From: Wolbachia endosymbiont of Spodoptera picta | GTDB taxonomy: Bacteria > Pseudomonadota > Alphaproteobacteria > Rickettsiales > Anaplasmataceae | DNA: 64,000 nt | NCBI RefSeq assembly: GCF_018141665.1 | Contig: NZ_CP067976.1 | Location: 1,116,001-1,180,000 of the forward strand | Reading direction: 5' to 3' | The notes under the pieces: model-generated | Databases searched by the model: none | The model's input: the letters and a program-made list of their open reading frames with translations, nothing else | Told to the model about the DNA's origin: nothing | Shown here: in pieces, positions 19,653 through 30,061 of the stretch | Position numbering within the stretch: the stretch's first letter is position 1 | Layout: each line of letters starts with the position of its first letter | Position numbers and translations under genes: made by a program

Positions 19653-19674
19653 ATGTGATATAAGGAGTGTAATA

Positions 19675-20070
19675 GTGTCGTTATCTGATGGTATTGGTGA
19701 TTTTTTAACAAGAATACGTAATGCTCAATTGGCAATGCATAGGGAAACAAGAGTCCTATTCTCTAAAGTGAATTCTTCTATATTGAAGATCTTAAAAGAG
19801 GAAGGGTATATTCTTAATTATGAAAAGCAAGAGAGTGATAGTGTCCCTTCGCTTGTTGTACAGTTAAAGTATTATGATAAATCACCTGTGATTAATGATA
19901 TAGCTAGGGTATCAAAGCCCGGTTGTCGTTATTATTCTAAGTGTAAGGACATTTCTAAAGCATATAATGGTCTTGGAATTTTTATTATATCTACGCCGAA
20001 AGGAGTGATGACCGATTATAATGCACGTAGATTAAAAGTTGGTGGAGAAGTTTTGTGTCGTGTATTTTAA
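19675..20070 (+). CDS. rpsH: 30S ribosomal protein S8
   Basis: uS8, 131 residues from a GTG start at 19675 ([18 protein letters not shown]). AAGGAG at 19662-19667 with a seven-base spacer decides this start over the longer frame from 19576, which runs back inside rpsN. The C-terminal [20 protein letters not shown] and GGEVLCRVF complete the signature. S8 binds the central domain of 16S rRNA. Confidence 0.96.
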   Translation: MSLSDGIGDFLTRIRNAQLAMHRETRVLFSKVNSSILKILKEEGYILNYEKQESDSVPSLVVQLKYYDKSPVINDIARVSKPGCRYYSKCKDISKAYNGLGIFIISTPKGVMTDYNARRLKVGGEVLCRVF

Positions 20071-20086
20071 ATGATAGGAGAAATGT

Positions 20087-20632
20087 ATGTCTCGTATAGG
20101 TGCCGCACCTATCAATATTCCTGCTGATCTTTCAGTTGAATATAATAATGGTAGGGTATTAATAAGAAGTGTTAGGGTAGAAAAAGAGCTGAGCTTGTGT
20201 AGTGGCATTCTGTGTCAGATAGTTGATAATCAATTGTTACTTTCTGTTGATCAAGGCAGGGATGATTATAATAAAATAAAATCTATATGGGGCACTTATA
20301 GAAGTAATATTAATAACATGATTAACGGTATGGTTAATGGTTTTTCTGTTGATCTTGAGATTAATGGTGTAGGGTATAAAGCAGAATGTGATGATAAGTA
20401 TTTGACTTTATATCTTGGTTATAGTCATAATATTAAGTATAAAGTGCCTAAAGACGTTGAGATTAAGTGTATAAAGCCAACTCATTTAGTGGTTCGTGGT
20501 ATGGATAAGCAAAAAGTCTATATGGTGGCTTCTGATATATGCAAAATTAGAAAATATGATCCTTATAAAGGTAAGGGTATTGTAATAAAAGGCAAATTTA
20601 TGCTGCGTAAGGTTGTAAATAAAAAGAAGTAA
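20087..20632 (+). CDS. rplF: 50S ribosomal protein L6
   Basis: uL6, 181 residues, two related domains near the factor-binding site. MSRIGAAPINIPADLSV, then NMINGMVNGFSVDLEINGVGYKA and the C-terminal KIRKYDPYKGKGIVIKG are typical. The DPYKGKGI loop matches the family core. Confidence 0.97.
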   Translation: MSRIGAAPINIPADLSVEYNNGRVLIRSVRVEKELSLCSGILCQIVDNQLLLSVDQGRDDYNKIKSIWGTYRSNINNMINGMVNGFSVDLEINGVGYKAECDDKYLTLYLGYSHNIKYKVPKDVEIKCIKPTHLVVRGMDKQKVYMVASDICKIRKYDPYKGKGIVIKGKFMLRKVVNKKK

Positions 20633-20637
20633 TTAAA

Positions 20638-21009
20638 ATGAAAAGATTGTATAATTTTTTAAGTAGCTATGAAAAAAGGAAACTTCGTAATAGAGCGAAG
20701 CTCGATAAGAGGGCTGGGCGTTTACGTATATCCATATTTAAGTCTAATAAACATTTTTACGTTCAGTTGATTAACGATGCAAAAGGAACAACCCTAGCTT
20801 CTGCTTCTACTTTGGATGATAAAATTAGGAATGTATGTAAAGGTAGGGTCAATGCTGAAACTATAAAACAGGTTTCTTCTTTATTGATTGAGCGTCTGCC
20901 TAGTACAAAATTGCAGCAGCGGTTCGTCTTTGATCGGGGGGCATATAAGTATACAGGATTGATTTCTCAATTTGCTGAAGCTTTAAGAAGCTCTGGATTT
21001 GAATTTTAG
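20638..21009 (+). CDS. rplR: 50S ribosomal protein L18
   Basis: uL18, 123 residues, 5S rRNA-binding. RAGRLRISIFKSNKHFYVQLIND and the end FDRGAYKYTGLISQFAEALRSSG are conserved. Five bases after rplF. Confidence 0.97.
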   Translation: MKRLYNFLSSYEKRKLRNRAKLDKRAGRLRISIFKSNKHFYVQLINDAKGTTLASASTLDDKIRNVCKGRVNAETIKQVSSLLIERLPSTKLQQRFVFDRGAYKYTGLISQFAEALRSSGFEF

Positions 21010-21021
21010 AAGGTTTGAAGT

Positions 21022-21531
21022 ATGGCTGTAAAGAATTTACAAAATAATGATTTATCAGAACTTTTGGTTTCAGTCCGAAGGGTAACAACGGTTACTAAAG
21101 GTGGTAGAAGATTTTCATTTTCAACTTTGGTTGTTGTTGGTGATGGTAAGGGTAGGGTAGGATGTGGAATAGGTAAACACGCAGAGGTTGCTGAAGCAAG
21201 AGTGAAAGCTGTAAATGCTGCAAAGAAGTCGATGATTAGGGTGTACTTACGTGAAGGTAGAACTTTACATCATGATATTAAAGCTAAATTTTGTTCTAGT
21301 GAGATAGTTTTAAGAGCTGCAAGAACTGGAACAGGTATTATTGCTGGTGGAGCAATGAGGTCGGTTTTTGAGGTATTAGGTATAAAGGATGTGGTAGCTA
21401 AGTCTACTAGATCAAATGATCCCCATAATATTATATGTGCAGTATTTAAGGCTTTTGATGTTATGTTATCTCCTCGCCAAGTGGCAGGTAAGAGGGGTAG
21501 AAAGATTAGTGAGATAGTTGGAAATAGGTAA
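21022..21531 (+). CDS. rpsE: 30S ribosomal protein S5
   Basis: uS5, 169 residues, an accuracy protein near the mRNA entrance. [22 protein letters not shown] and [21 protein letters not shown] form the N-terminal domain; [21 protein letters not shown] the C-terminal one. It is followed directly by rplO: rpmD (L30), which usually lies between, is missing. Confidence 0.97.
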   Translation: MAVKNLQNNDLSELLVSVRRVTTVTKGGRRFSFSTLVVVGDGKGRVGCGIGKHAEVAEARVKAVNAAKKSMIRVYLREGRTLHHDIKAKFCSSEIVLRAARTGTGIIAGGAMRSVFEVLGIKDVVAKSTRSNDPHNIICAVFKAFDVMLSPRQVAGKRGRKISEIVGNR

Positions 21532-21534
21532 AGT

Positions 21535-22005
21535 ATGAATGATGCTGTAAAATTAAATTCTGTGTTTACCAAATTATCTAAGAAAAAGAAGCCTAAATTA
21601 TTAGGTAGAGGTATTGGTTGTGGTAAAGGTAAAACATCCGGTAGGGGGCATAAGGGGCAAAAAGCGAGAAGTGGCGTTTCTATAAATGGTTTTGAAGGTG
21701 GACAGCAGTCTATATATACTCGTTTACCTAAAAGAGGTTTTAAGCCTATACGCAAAAACTTATACTCTATATTTAATGTTGGTGATGTACAGTGCTTAAT
21801 GGAAGCTAAAAAAATAGTCAAGGATTCTATCATAGATAAGGAGCTACTGCATAAACTAGGTTTTATCAGATCTGTTAAAAGTAAAATCAAACTTCTTAAT
21901 AAGGGTAAATTAAGCGAAAAATTTGTGTTTCATGTTGATTTTGCATCAGAAGCTGCAAAAAGATCTGTAGTTTCAGTTGGTGGTAGTGTAGAAATACTAT
22001 CGTAA
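21535..22005 (+). CDS. rplO: 50S ribosomal protein L15
   Basis: uL15, 156 residues. Gly-rich N-terminal half with RGIGCGKGKTSGRGHKGQKAR and FEGGQQSIYTRLPKRGFKP, and a C-terminal domain containing VDFASEAAKRSVVSVGGSVEIL. Immediately precedes secY. Confidence 0.97.
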   Translation: MNDAVKLNSVFTKLSKKKKPKLLGRGIGCGKGKTSGRGHKGQKARSGVSINGFEGGQQSIYTRLPKRGFKPIRKNLYSIFNVGDVQCLMEAKKIVKDSIIDKELLHKLGFIRSVKSKIKLLNKGKLSEKFVFHVDFASEAAKRSVVSVGGSVEILS

Positions 22006-22008
22006 ATC

Positions 22009-23337
22009 ATGAGCAGTAAATTTGCATTTAATAGTTTGGATTCTACGTTGTTATATAAAAGTGATTTACTAAAGCGTATATTTTTTACGCTAATGGCTTT
22101 AGTTTGTTATCGTTTAGGCACTTATGTTCCTATTCCTGGAGTTAATCTTGATATAATCAATGATATATTTCCAAAAGAGAGTTCTGGTGTTTTTGGAGTA
22201 TTTAATTTATTTTCTGGTGGCGCTTTAGCTAGAATGACGATCTTGGCGTTAAACGTTATGCCATACATAGTTGCATCCATAGTTATGCAATTATTATCTT
22301 CTGCCGTTAAAGGAATCAATGAAATTAAAAATGAAGGAGAGTTAGGACGTCGAAAGATGAACTTTTATATACGCTATATGACTATAGTGTTTTGTATCTT
22401 TCAATCAATTACGATCTTAATAGGGTTAGAAAGAATGAATAGGGAAGGGGTATTAGTTGTAGTTGAACCTGGTATTATGTTTCGTACTATAGGTGTCTTT
22501 AGCCTTTTAGGTGGAACTATATTTTTAATATGGCTTGGTGAGCGGATCAGTGTGAGCGGTATAGGCAATGGTATCTCATTAATCATTTTTACTGGCATAA
22601 CATCTGAATTACATAATGCTTTATCATCTCTGCTAACATTAAATAAAAATGGTAGTATGTCGTTTTTCATTACCCTTTTTGTTATAGCATTGTTTTTTTT
22701 ACTGCTCCTTTTAGTCATTTTTACAGAATCTTCTTATAGAAAGGTAATTGTTCAATATCCCAAAAAACAGTTTAAAAAATTACATAATGATGATTTTACT
22801 TACATTCCATTGAAGATCAATTTATCTGGTGTAATACCAACTATTTTTGCTAACGCAATTTTATTAACGCCTATTTCAATTGCAAATTTCTATAAAGGTC
22901 ATGCCATTGCTGATTTTATTTTAAACTACTTTATGGCAAATAAAGTGATGTACATTATAACTTACTTAATACTCATAGTACTTTTTAATTTTTTCTATAC
23001 CAATTTTATATTTAATCCAGAGGAAAATGCTGATTTTCTTAGGAAAAATGGTGGTTTTATTCCTGGTAGAGGGCCTGGAAAACATACTTCTGATTATCTT
23101 CAAGATATAGTTTTTAAATTAACATTTATTGGGTCTGCGTATTTGGTGGTAATATGTACTATACCTGAAATTATGAGGTATCATTATGATATACCATTTA
23201 TTTTTGGTGGGACGAGCTTGCTGATTATAGTTAACGTTATTACTGATACTATTATGCAAGTACAATCTTATGTTTTTTCAAATAGGTACGATAGTTGGAT
23301 AAAGAAATATGAGTCTAAAACAAGGAGACTAAAGTGA
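22009..23337 (+). CDS. secY: preprotein translocase subunit SecY
   Basis: Channel subunit of the Sec translocon; 442 residues with ten hydrophobic helices. [21 protein letters not shown] start ([15 protein letters not shown]), [15 protein letters not shown] in TM2 and [16 protein letters not shown] near the C5 loop are diagnostic. Overlaps adk by four bases. Confidence 0.97.
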   Translation: MSSKFAFNSLDSTLLYKSDLLKRIFFTLMALVCYRLGTYVPIPGVNLDIINDIFPKESSGVFGVFNLFSGGALARMTILALNVMPYIVASIVMQLLSSAVKGINEIKNEGELGRRKMNFYIRYMTIVFCIFQSITILIGLERMNREGVLVVVEPGIMFRTIGVFSLLGGTIFLIWLGERISVSGIGNGISLIIFTGITSELHNALSSLLTLNKNGSMSFFITLFVIALFFLLLLLVIFTESSYRKVIVQYPKKQFKKLHNDDFTYIPLKINLSGVIPTIFANAILLTPISIANFYKGHAIADFILNYFMANKVMYIITYLILIVLFNFFYTNFIFNPEENADFLRKNGGFIPGRGPGKHTSDYLQDIVFKLTFIGSAYLVVICTIPEIMRYHYDIPFIFGGTSLLIIVNVITDTIMQVQSYVFSNRYDSWIKKYESKTRRLK

Positions 23338-23975
23338 TTATTACAATTTTTGGTCCTCCTGGCTCTGGTAAGGGTACTCAGTCCAGTTTGTTAATAGCAA
23401 AGTATAATTTTAAATTAGTTTCAGTAGGAGATTTATTAAGGAATATTATATCTAGTGGGAGTAAATTAGGTAAAGGAATAAAGGATACTGTTGAATCTGG
23501 TAATTTAATTCAAGATGAAGTTATATGTAAATTATTGTGTGACCAGCTTGCATTAATAGATGGTGATTTTTTGTTAGATGGTTTTCCAAGAAATTTAAAT
23601 CAAGCTCATTTTTTAACTCAAGTTTTGCAAAAAAGATGCAATAGGGATGTTGATCTTGTAATTGAGTTGCAGCTTGACGATAATATTGCAATTGATAGAT
23701 TAAAAGATCGTCTTACTTGTTTGGATTGTAAAAGTATATATAGTATATCTTCTTTTAAAAATACTACTTGTGCTAAATGTAAAAGTACGAGATTGGAGAA
23801 GAGAATTGATGATGCTAATATGCTTGCAATTAATAAGAGGATAAGAGAATATCATTTTCAGATGAAGGGTTTGCGCGAGTATTATAAGGGCAAGTTGTTA
23901 ACAATTAACGCTAATTTGAGTGTTGATAGAGTAATGCAAGAGATTGAAAGTAAAATTTCTTGTAATTTGATTTGA
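23334..23975 (+). CDS. adk: adenylate kinase
   Basis: Interconverts ATP + AMP and 2 ADP. 213 residues from a GTG at 23334 overlapping the secY stop, with AGGAG a few bases before. P-loop [10 protein letters not shown] at 7-16, [13 protein letters not shown] (~82) and a long LID with four cysteines (CLDC ... CAKC, ~126-148), so a zinc-stabilised lid as in Gram-positive and many rickettsial enzymes. The secY-adk order is common. Confidence 0.96.
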   Translation: MIITIFGPPGSGKGTQSSLLIAKYNFKLVSVGDLLRNIISSGSKLGKGIKDTVESGNLIQDEVICKLLCDQLALIDGDFLLDGFPRNLNQAHFLTQVLQKRCNRDVDLVIELQLDDNIAIDRLKDRLTCLDCKSIYSISSFKNTTCAKCKSTRLEKRIDDANMLAINKRIREYHFQMKGLREYYKGKLLTINANLSVDRVMQEIESKISCNLI

Positions 23976-24034
23976 CTATAAGTTGTTTTATGGTATAAAT
24001 TAAGAGTTATTATTAATAAAGTATCGAGGTATCA

Positions 24035-24403
24035 GTGGCACGTATTGCAGGCATAAATGTTCCAGTGAAGAAGTGTATTTCTTTTGCATTAACTTATATA
24101 CATGGTATAGGTATTACTACTGCGAATATAATTTGTCGTAGCTGTAAAATTGATGAGCGTAAGCGTGTTTCGGAATTACAAGATGAAGATATAGAGAAAA
24201 TTAGTAGTTTTATTAGGCAAAAATATGTCATAGAGGGTGAGCTAAGAAAAAAAGTGGCTATGGATATAAAATCTTTAATGGAAATCGGTTGCTATAGAGG
24301 ATTAAGGCATAGAAAAGGTTTGCCTGTGAGGGGACAAAGAACCCATACTAATGCTAAAACTCGTAAAGGCAGATCTAAATTGCCTATTGCTGGGAAAAAA
24401 TAA
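24035..24403 (+). CDS. rpsM: 30S ribosomal protein S13
   Basis: uS13, 122 residues, GTG start giving [13 protein letters not shown]. The helix-two-turn-helix and the basic tail ([28 protein letters not shown]) match the family. rpmJ (L36), often just before it, is absent from this interval. Confidence 0.97.
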   Translation: MARIAGINVPVKKCISFALTYIHGIGITTANIICRSCKIDERKRVSELQDEDIEKISSFIRQKYVIEGELRKKVAMDIKSLMEIGCYRGLRHRKGLPVRGQRTHTNAKTRKGRSKLPIAGKK

Positions 24404-24427
24404 AATTTGTTATTATCGTGAGTTTTT

Positions 24428-24814
24428 ATGAAAAAAGTTAAAACGGTTGGTAAGAATACAAAAAGGTTTATTACTGGTATTGTCCATATTCGTGCAACTT
24501 TTAATAATACTTTTGTAAATGTGACTGATGTTTGTGGTAATACGCTTTACCAAACTTCTGTTGGTGCATGTGGTTTTTCTGGTTCGAGAAAATCCACACC
24601 TTATGCTGCAGGTAAGGTTGCCGATTCTGCTGCGAAGAAAGTAATAGAGAGATTTGGTATGAAGGTTGTTTCTGTAATAATTCGTGGTCCTGGTTTTGGT
24701 GCAGAAGCTGCAGTTAAAGCACTTCGGAATTGTGGATTGACTGTCACTTCAATTGCAGATAAAACGGCGATACCTCATAATGGTTGTAGATTAAGGAAAA
24801 AAAGAAGAGTATAG
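24428..24814 (+). CDS. rpsK: 30S ribosomal protein S11
   Basis: uS11, 128 residues, platform protein. [37 protein letters not shown] and the C-terminal [20 protein letters not shown] are diagnostic. Confidence 0.97.
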   Translation: MKKVKTVGKNTKRFITGIVHIRATFNNTFVNVTDVCGNTLYQTSVGACGFSGSRKSTPYAAGKVADSAAKKVIERFGMKVVSVIIRGPGFGAEAAVKALRNCGLTVTSIADKTAIPHNGCRLRKKRRV

Positions 24815-24834
24815 GATATTTGGAAGGTTTTTGT

Positions 24835-25902
24835 ATGTATTATAGTGATAGTGTTTCTTTCTGTGGAAATTTAGATAGATTAACTAAGCCTAATGCGATT
24901 AAGGTAATATCAGGTGATTCAAGTAAAAAAGGTGATATAGTTCTAGAACCTTTGGAAAGTGGTTTTGCTTTAACGTTGGGTCATGCATTAAGGCGTGTAA
25001 TGTTGTCTTCTCTTCGCGGTAGTGCTGTTTATGGAATAAAAATTGAAGGCGTGAATCATGAATTTACTTCGATCCAAGGAGTTAGGGAAGACATAACTGA
25101 TATAGCATTAAATATGGGCATGTTGAGATGTAAGCTAAATAACACGTCTAATAAGTGCTTAAATTTAAGCGCTAAAGGGCCTTGTCAAGTATTAGCTGGA
25201 ATGATAGAAACTGATGACCAATGCTCTATTGTTAATAAAGATTTGGTGATATGTACACTAGGTCAAGATGTGGAGCTTAACATTACTATATATGTTGCTA
25301 GTGGAAAAGGTTATCTTTCTGTAAATAAATATAAAGAAAATGAATTTTTAAAGTCTATGAATGAACAAGATTTAATTGGTTTTATTCCAGTTAATGCTTT
25401 ATATAGTCCTGTTGAGAGGGTTTCGTATAGAGTAGAGAATAGTCGTGTTGGTCAAGTTACTGATAAAGATAAGCTGATATTGTCAATTGAAACTGATGGT
25501 ACAATCTCTCCAAGTCAAGCTGTTGACTATGCTGCAAGAATATTACAGGAGCAATTTCAGCCTTTTATTAGTTCTGATATGAGTTATAAAAAATCGCAAG
25601 TTTCTTTGTCTGGTGGTGCTAAAGATTTGGGCTATGATCCTGTTCTATTGCGTAAAGTAGATGAAATGGAATTATCTGTTAGATCTCATAACTGTCTGAA
25701 AAATGAAAATATCACTTATATAGGTGATCTTGTGCAAAAGACGGAAGTTGAAATGTTAAGAACTGCTAATTTTGGCCGAAAGTCTTTGAATGAAATCAAG
25801 GCAATTTTAAATAATTCAGGTTTGTCTTTGGGTATGAATATACCAAATTGGCCGCCTAAGGATATAGAGGAACTGGCTAAACAACATACTGATGAGGATT
25901 AG
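24835..25902 (+). CDS. rpoA: RNA polymerase subunit alpha
   Basis: 355 residues. The alpha-NTD dimerisation and beta/beta' docking region is visible in [20 protein letters not shown] and [15 protein letters not shown]. The alpha-CTD (~270-335) has [22 protein letters not shown] and the helix-hairpin-helix [26 protein letters not shown] 15 bases upstream is in frame, but GGAAGG at 24822-24827 positions ATG 24835. Order S11-alpha-L17 is as in the alpha operon; rpsD (S4) is missing from it. Confidence 0.97.
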   Translation: MYYSDSVSFCGNLDRLTKPNAIKVISGDSSKKGDIVLEPLESGFALTLGHALRRVMLSSLRGSAVYGIKIEGVNHEFTSIQGVREDITDIALNMGMLRCKLNNTSNKCLNLSAKGPCQVLAGMIETDDQCSIVNKDLVICTLGQDVELNITIYVASGKGYLSVNKYKENEFLKSMNEQDLIGFIPVNALYSPVERVSYRVENSRVGQVTDKDKLILSIETDGTISPSQAVDYAARILQEQFQPFISSDMSYKKSQVSLSGGAKDLGYDPVLLRKVDEMELSVRSHNCLKNENITYIGDLVQKTEVEMLRTANFGRKSLNEIKAILNNSGLSLGMNIPNWPPKDIEELAKQHTDED

Positions 25903-25909
25903 GTAGTAT

Positions 25910-26338
25910 ATGAAACATGGAATAAAGAAAAATAAACTGTCTCGTTGTACCGAGCATAGGTTATCAATGTTAAAGAATCTATCTATCTCGTTAATTAATC
26001 ATGAGCAGATTGTAACTACTTTACCAAAGGCTAAAGCACTTCGTCCATATGTGGAAAAGTTTATTACAATTGCTAAGAATAACGATTCTTTACATGGTAG
26101 AAGGCTTTTGCTTTCACGTCTTCATAATAGTAAGTTAGTAGTTGATAAATTATTAAGCGTTCTAGCTAATCGTTATCAAGACCGTAAAGGTGGATATTCT
26201 AGAATAATAAAATTTGGTACTCGAAAGGGTGATTGCGCTCCAATGGCAGTGATAGAGCTAGTTGATAGAGATATTTCAGCAAAAGGTGAGATTTATAGTA
26301 AAAATAAAAAAGGAAGCAAAGTAGTTACACAAAGCTAA
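25910..26338 (+). CDS. rplQ: 50S ribosomal protein L17
   Basis: bL17, 142 residues. MKHGIKKNKLSRCTEHRLSMLKN, then LINHEQIVTTLPKAKALRPYVEKFITIAK identify it. It closes the ribosomal run; a C-terminal extension is modest. Confidence 0.96.
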   Translation: MKHGIKKNKLSRCTEHRLSMLKNLSISLINHEQIVTTLPKAKALRPYVEKFITIAKNNDSLHGRRLLLSRLHNSKLVVDKLLSVLANRYQDRKGGYSRIIKFGTRKGDCAPMAVIELVDRDISAKGEIYSKNKKGSKVVTQS

Positions 26339-26349
26339 TTATTCTTTTT

Positions 26350-26703
26350 ATGGTAAGTAGGTTACGCTATTTTGTAGGTTACTTTGGAGAATTGTTAGTT
26401 TCGATATATTTAAAGCTGAAATTCTATAATGTTATAAAACGTCGCTTCCGTTGTAAGTTGGGTGAAATTGACTTAATTGTATCTAAAAAAAAGGAGCTGA
26501 TTTTTATAGAAGTTAAAACAAGTTTATTTGGAAAAGAATTACCGATATCTCATTTTCAGTGTCAGTCTATTATAAATTCTTCTAAATATTTCTTAAGTAA
26601 AAATCTTGATTTTTTAGATTATTCAGTCAGATATGATTTATGTTTTCTTTCCTTAAGGAGAAGACCTATTTATATAAAAAATGCTTGGATTGAGGAATGG
26701 TAG
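26350..26703 (+). CDS. YraN family (UPF0102) nuclease-like protein
   Basis: 117 residues with the family motifs GELLVSIYL in place of GE..A..YL, then CKLGEIDLIVSKKKELIFIEVKTS, the PD-(D/E)xK-like core (E, D, ExK). Function in the cell is uncertain; the family resembles Holliday-junction resolvases. It starts 11 bases after rplQ and is probably cotranscribed. Confidence 0.85.
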   Translation: MVSRLRYFVGYFGELLVSIYLKLKFYNVIKRRFRCKLGEIDLIVSKKKELIFIEVKTSLFGKELPISHFQCQSIINSSKYFLSKNLDFLDYSVRYDLCFLSLRRRPIYIKNAWIEEW

Positions 26704-26741
26704 CTTAAATAACTTAGATTTACTAGAATAGGTAATTTAAT

Positions 26742-27291
26742 ATGAAAAACAATAATTTAGTTTCATCTTATGCTAGAGCACTGTTTCATGTCTCAGGAAG
26801 CAGATTAGGTATTATAAGAAAAGAAGTAGAATTTTTGTTAGCTTTTTTTAAAGATCAAGATGTTTTTGTGTATCTATCTCATCCTATGGTTTCTCTTTTG
26901 CACAAAAAAAGAAGCGATACTTTCTATAAATGAGAACTTGAGTGAAAACTTAGTCAAATTTATTATGGTTACACTTGCAAACAAGCGCTCCCGTTTATTA
27001 ATCCTTATATTAGAAAAATTCTTAAATCTTGTAAGGGAAAGTGAAAACGAATTGGAAATTACTATAAAATCAGCAGAGGTTTTAAAGAAACCTGATATAA
27101 AAATAATTACTGAATCTTTGAACTTTCTTGGTAAAATAATAAAAGTCAGTAATGTGGTTGATCCTTCTATACTAGGTGGCTTCGTAGTTAGGTATGGTTT
27201 TAACTTGATTGATGCTTCGCTTAAGAGTTATTTGGATAGATTGGTTGATTTGAGTAAAATGGAAATGTTGAAAATAAGGAATTATATATGA
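26742..27291 (+). CDS. atpH: F1F0 ATP synthase subunit delta, frameshifted at an A7 tract
   Basis: Stator subunit between F1 and F0. The first frame (26742-26933) reads [19 protein letters not shown] ... [12 protein letters not shown] and then runs off into a stop. The second frame, entered at the A-run 26905-26911, continues [19 protein letters not shown] ... [25 protein letters not shown] to 27291, the normal delta C-terminus. Six A's instead of seven would join them into one protein of about 182 residues. Both halves are well conserved, so either the sequence has an extra A, the locus is newly mutated, or slippage restores the frame. The stop overlaps the atpA start by four bases. Confidence 0.9.
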
Positions 27292-28829
27292 AGAATAGCA
27301 TAAATACCTCTGAAGTAGTAAACATAATAAAAGAGAAGGTTGAGACATTTGATAATCCTATAAAACGAGAAAATATAGGTGAAGTAATTTCAGTAACGGA
27401 TGGTATCACATTGGTCTATGGGCTGGAAAAAGCAAAGTTTGGTGAAAAGGTATCTTTTGCAAGCGGTGTAGAAGGAATAGTTCTTGATTTAGATCATGAT
27501 ACAGCTGGAATAGTTGTGCTTGGCAATGACCGTGATGTAAAAGAAGGGGACGTTGTAAAATGTAGTGGTGATGTTGTACAGGTGCCTGTAGGTCATGAAT
27601 TATTAGGGAGAGTTGTAAATGCATTAGGCGATCCTATAGACGATGGCGGAGAAATTAGAGCCAAGAACAAAATGTATATAGAATCTAAAGCGCCAGGTAT
27701 TATTGACCGTAAATCTGTGCATGAACCTCTGCAGACAGGAATTAAAATTATAGATTTGTTGATTCCTATAGGTAGAGGGCAACGTGAATTAATTATTGGC
27801 GATAGACAAATTGGTAAAACCACTATTGCGATTGATACTATTATCAATCAGAAGAAGATTAATGATGAGGTAAACGAAAATCAAAAAATTTACTGTGTTT
27901 ATGTTGCTATTGGACAAAAAATTTCGACGGTAGCAAAAGTGGTGAATAAGCTAAAAGAAAGTGGAGCATTAGAGTATACAACCGTAGTTGTGGCTAGCGC
28001 ATCTGACTGCGCGCCTATGCAATTTTTAGCACCTTATACCGGTTGCACTATTGGAGAATTTTTCCGTGATAATGGAATGCATTGCTTGGTGGTATATGAT
28101 GATTTATCTAAGCATGCTGTGGCATATAGGCAGATGTCCTTATTGCTCAGACGTCCTCCTGGTCGTGAAGCTTATCCTGGAGATATATTCTATGTACACT
28201 CTCGCTTGCTTGAAAGAGCTGCCAAAATGTCTGATGAAAAAGGACAGGGATCTTTGACTGCTTTGCCGATTATTGAGACTCAGGCTGGTGATGTATCTGC
28301 ATATGTTTCAACTAATGTGATTTCAATTACCGATGGACAAATTTTTCTTGAGTCTGAATTGTTTCACAAAGGATTTCGCCCTGCAGTGAATATAGGTTTA
28401 TCGGTTTCTCGGGTTGGCTCTGCTGCACAATTGAAATCTGTGAAAAAAGTTGCTGGTTCTATAAAGCTGAGTTTGGCCCAATATAGAGAACTGGAAGACT
28501 TTGCTAAATTTGGTTCTGATCTTGATGCTACTGTTCAATTGTCCTTAAACAAAGGTAAATACCTTATTGAATTATTAAAGCAAAAACAGTATTCACCTAT
28601 GCAAATAGAAGAGCAAGTATTGCTTATGTATATCTTTTCTAATCTGTATGGTCAATTAAATAAGGTACAGGTGAGCAACATCAATAGGTTCGAGTGTGAT
28701 CTTATCAATTATTTTCAAACTGTTCACCCTGGAGTTTTAAAAAAGTTGTCGGGTGACATGAATGATGATATAAAAGATGATATTCTTGGTATTGTGAGTG
28801 ATTTTGTCACTCAATTTAATTGCGTTTAG
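27288..28829 (+). CDS. atpA: F1F0 ATP synthase subunit alpha
   Basis: Non-catalytic nucleotide-binding F1 subunit, 513 residues. Walker A GDRQIGKT (~169-176), [19 protein letters not shown], and [30 protein letters not shown] split by normal spacing are present. ATGA coupling with atpH; greA follows immediately. Confidence 0.98.
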   Translation: MKNSINTSEVVNIIKEKVETFDNPIKRENIGEVISVTDGITLVYGLEKAKFGEKVSFASGVEGIVLDLDHDTAGIVVLGNDRDVKEGDVVKCSGDVVQVPVGHELLGRVVNALGDPIDDGGEIRAKNKMYIESKAPGIIDRKSVHEPLQTGIKIIDLLIPIGRGQRELIIGDRQIGKTTIAIDTIINQKKINDEVNENQKIYCVYVAIGQKISTVAKVVNKLKESGALEYTTVVVASASDCAPMQFLAPYTGCTIGEFFRDNGMHCLVVYDDLSKHAVAYRQMSLLLRRPPGREAYPGDIFYVHSRLLERAAKMSDEKGQGSLTALPIIETQAGDVSAYVSTNVISITDGQIFLESELFHKGFRPAVNIGLSVSRVGSAAQLKSVKKVAGSIKLSLAQYRELEDFAKFGSDLDATVQLSLNKGKYLIELLKQKQYSPMQIEEQVLLMYIFSNLYGQLNKVQVSNINRFECDLINYFQTVHPGVLKKLSGDMNDDIKDDILGIVSDFVTQFNCV

Positions 28830-28838
28830 GTGGTGATT

Positions 28839-29333
28839 ATGACTTCATCCATTATTAACAAATTTCCTATTACAAGGGAAGGTTTTGAGAGTATGCAAGT
28901 CGAACTTGAGAAATTAAAGGAAGAAAAACCTTCTATCATACAGGCTATTTCTGATGCTCGTGATCAAGGCGATTTATCCGAAAATGCAGAATATCATGCA
29001 GCACGGGAGAGATTAAGTTTTATTGAAGGCCGTATAATTGAGGTAGAAAGTAAACTTTCACATGCAGAAGTGATAGAAGTAAAAAATTTGTCTGGTGATA
29101 CAGTAATGTTTGGTGCAACTGTTACGGTAAGCATGTTAAACGATGATAACAGTGAAATTGAATATGTTTATAAGATTGTAGGTGGATATGAAGCTGATGC
29201 TTCAAAGCAGTTGATCTCTACGGATTCACCACTCGGTAGTGCTTTAATTGGCAAAAAAGTTGGTGAGTATGTGGAAGTGATAGTGCCAAATGGAGAGAAA
29301 TTGTATAAAATAGTTAAGATTGAGTTTAAGTAA
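28839..29333 (+). CDS. greA: transcription elongation factor GreA
   Basis: Rescues backtracked RNA polymerase by stimulating transcript cleavage. 164 residues. Coiled-coil hairpin with ARDQGDLSENAEYHAARERLSF at its tip (acidic D and E residues) followed by the FKBP-like domain (SPLGSALIGKKVGEYVEV). A GTG at 28830 is possible, but ATG 28839 with AGGTGG upstream is preferred. One of two very common positions for greA is elsewhere; here it trails atpA. Confidence 0.95.
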   Translation: MTSSIINKFPITREGFESMQVELEKLKEEKPSIIQAISDARDQGDLSENAEYHAARERLSFIEGRIIEVESKLSHAEVIEVKNLSGDTVMFGATVTVSMLNDDNSEIEYVYKIVGGYEADASKQLISTDSPLGSALIGKKVGEYVEVIVPNGEKLYKIVKIEFK

Positions 29334-29336
29334 ATC

Positions 29337-29990
29337 ATGGTACAAGTAACTTATCCTTCAATTAGTCTACCCGGTATTTCTTCTGTGGAAGATGTATTGA
29401 GGGATGCTAGTTCTGGTAAATTATTCATTTTAGTTGACGATGAAAACAGAGAGAATGAAGGTGATTTGGTTATTTTAGCTGAAAAGGTGAAACCAGAACA
29501 TATTGCTTTTATGGTTAGGTATGGCACTGGTATTGTGTTTTTAGCTATGACAAAGTTTTACATGAATAAACTTAACCTTGAATTTATGAAGAGAAGTAAT
29601 GTAGATGAAGCACTTATTCCTCACACTGCATTTACTACGTCAGTCGATGCTCGTTATGGTATTACAACGGGTGTTTCTGCTCATGATAGAACGCATACGA
29701 TACTTACCGCTATTGATGGAAAAAGTACTAAGGATGATATTATTACTCCTGGTCATGTTTTTCCTATTATTGCAAGTGAGGGCGGGGTTTTAGCACGCAA
29801 CGGTCATACTGAGGCAAGTGTTGAGATAGCAAAATTGGTTGGATCTAGTCATGCGGCTGTAGGGTGTGAATTAGTGAATGATGATGGCTCTATGATGCGC
29901 TTACCCCAGTTGCTTGAATTTGCTGAACAACACAAAATTAAGTTAACTACCATTGATAAACTTATCAGTTACGTTCAAAATTTAAACTAG
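29337..29990 (+). CDS. ribB: 3,4-dihydroxy-2-butanone 4-phosphate synthase
   Basis: Makes the four-carbon precursor of riboflavin from ribulose 5-phosphate. 217 residues, RibB domain only, no GTP cyclohydrolase II fusion. FILVDDENRENEGDLVILAEKV contains the active-site acidic loop; TTGVSAHDRTHTI and GHVFPIIASEGGVLARNGHTE the remaining signatures. Wolbachia-type symbionts are known to retain riboflavin synthesis. Confidence 0.96.
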   Translation: MVQVTYPSISLPGISSVEDVLRDASSGKLFILVDDENRENEGDLVILAEKVKPEHIAFMVRYGTGIVFLAMTKFYMNKLNLEFMKRSNVDEALIPHTAFTTSVDARYGITTGVSAHDRTHTILTAIDGKSTKDDIITPGHVFPIIASEGGVLARNGHTEASVEIAKLVGSSHAAVGCELVNDDGSMMRLPQLLEFAEQHKIKLTTIDKLISYVQNLN

Positions 29991-30061
29991 CGTTTATAAA
30001 TTCGTATAGTTTAAATGTTAAAATGTAAAATTCCTAAAAGTTATACAAACAAGGAACTTCC

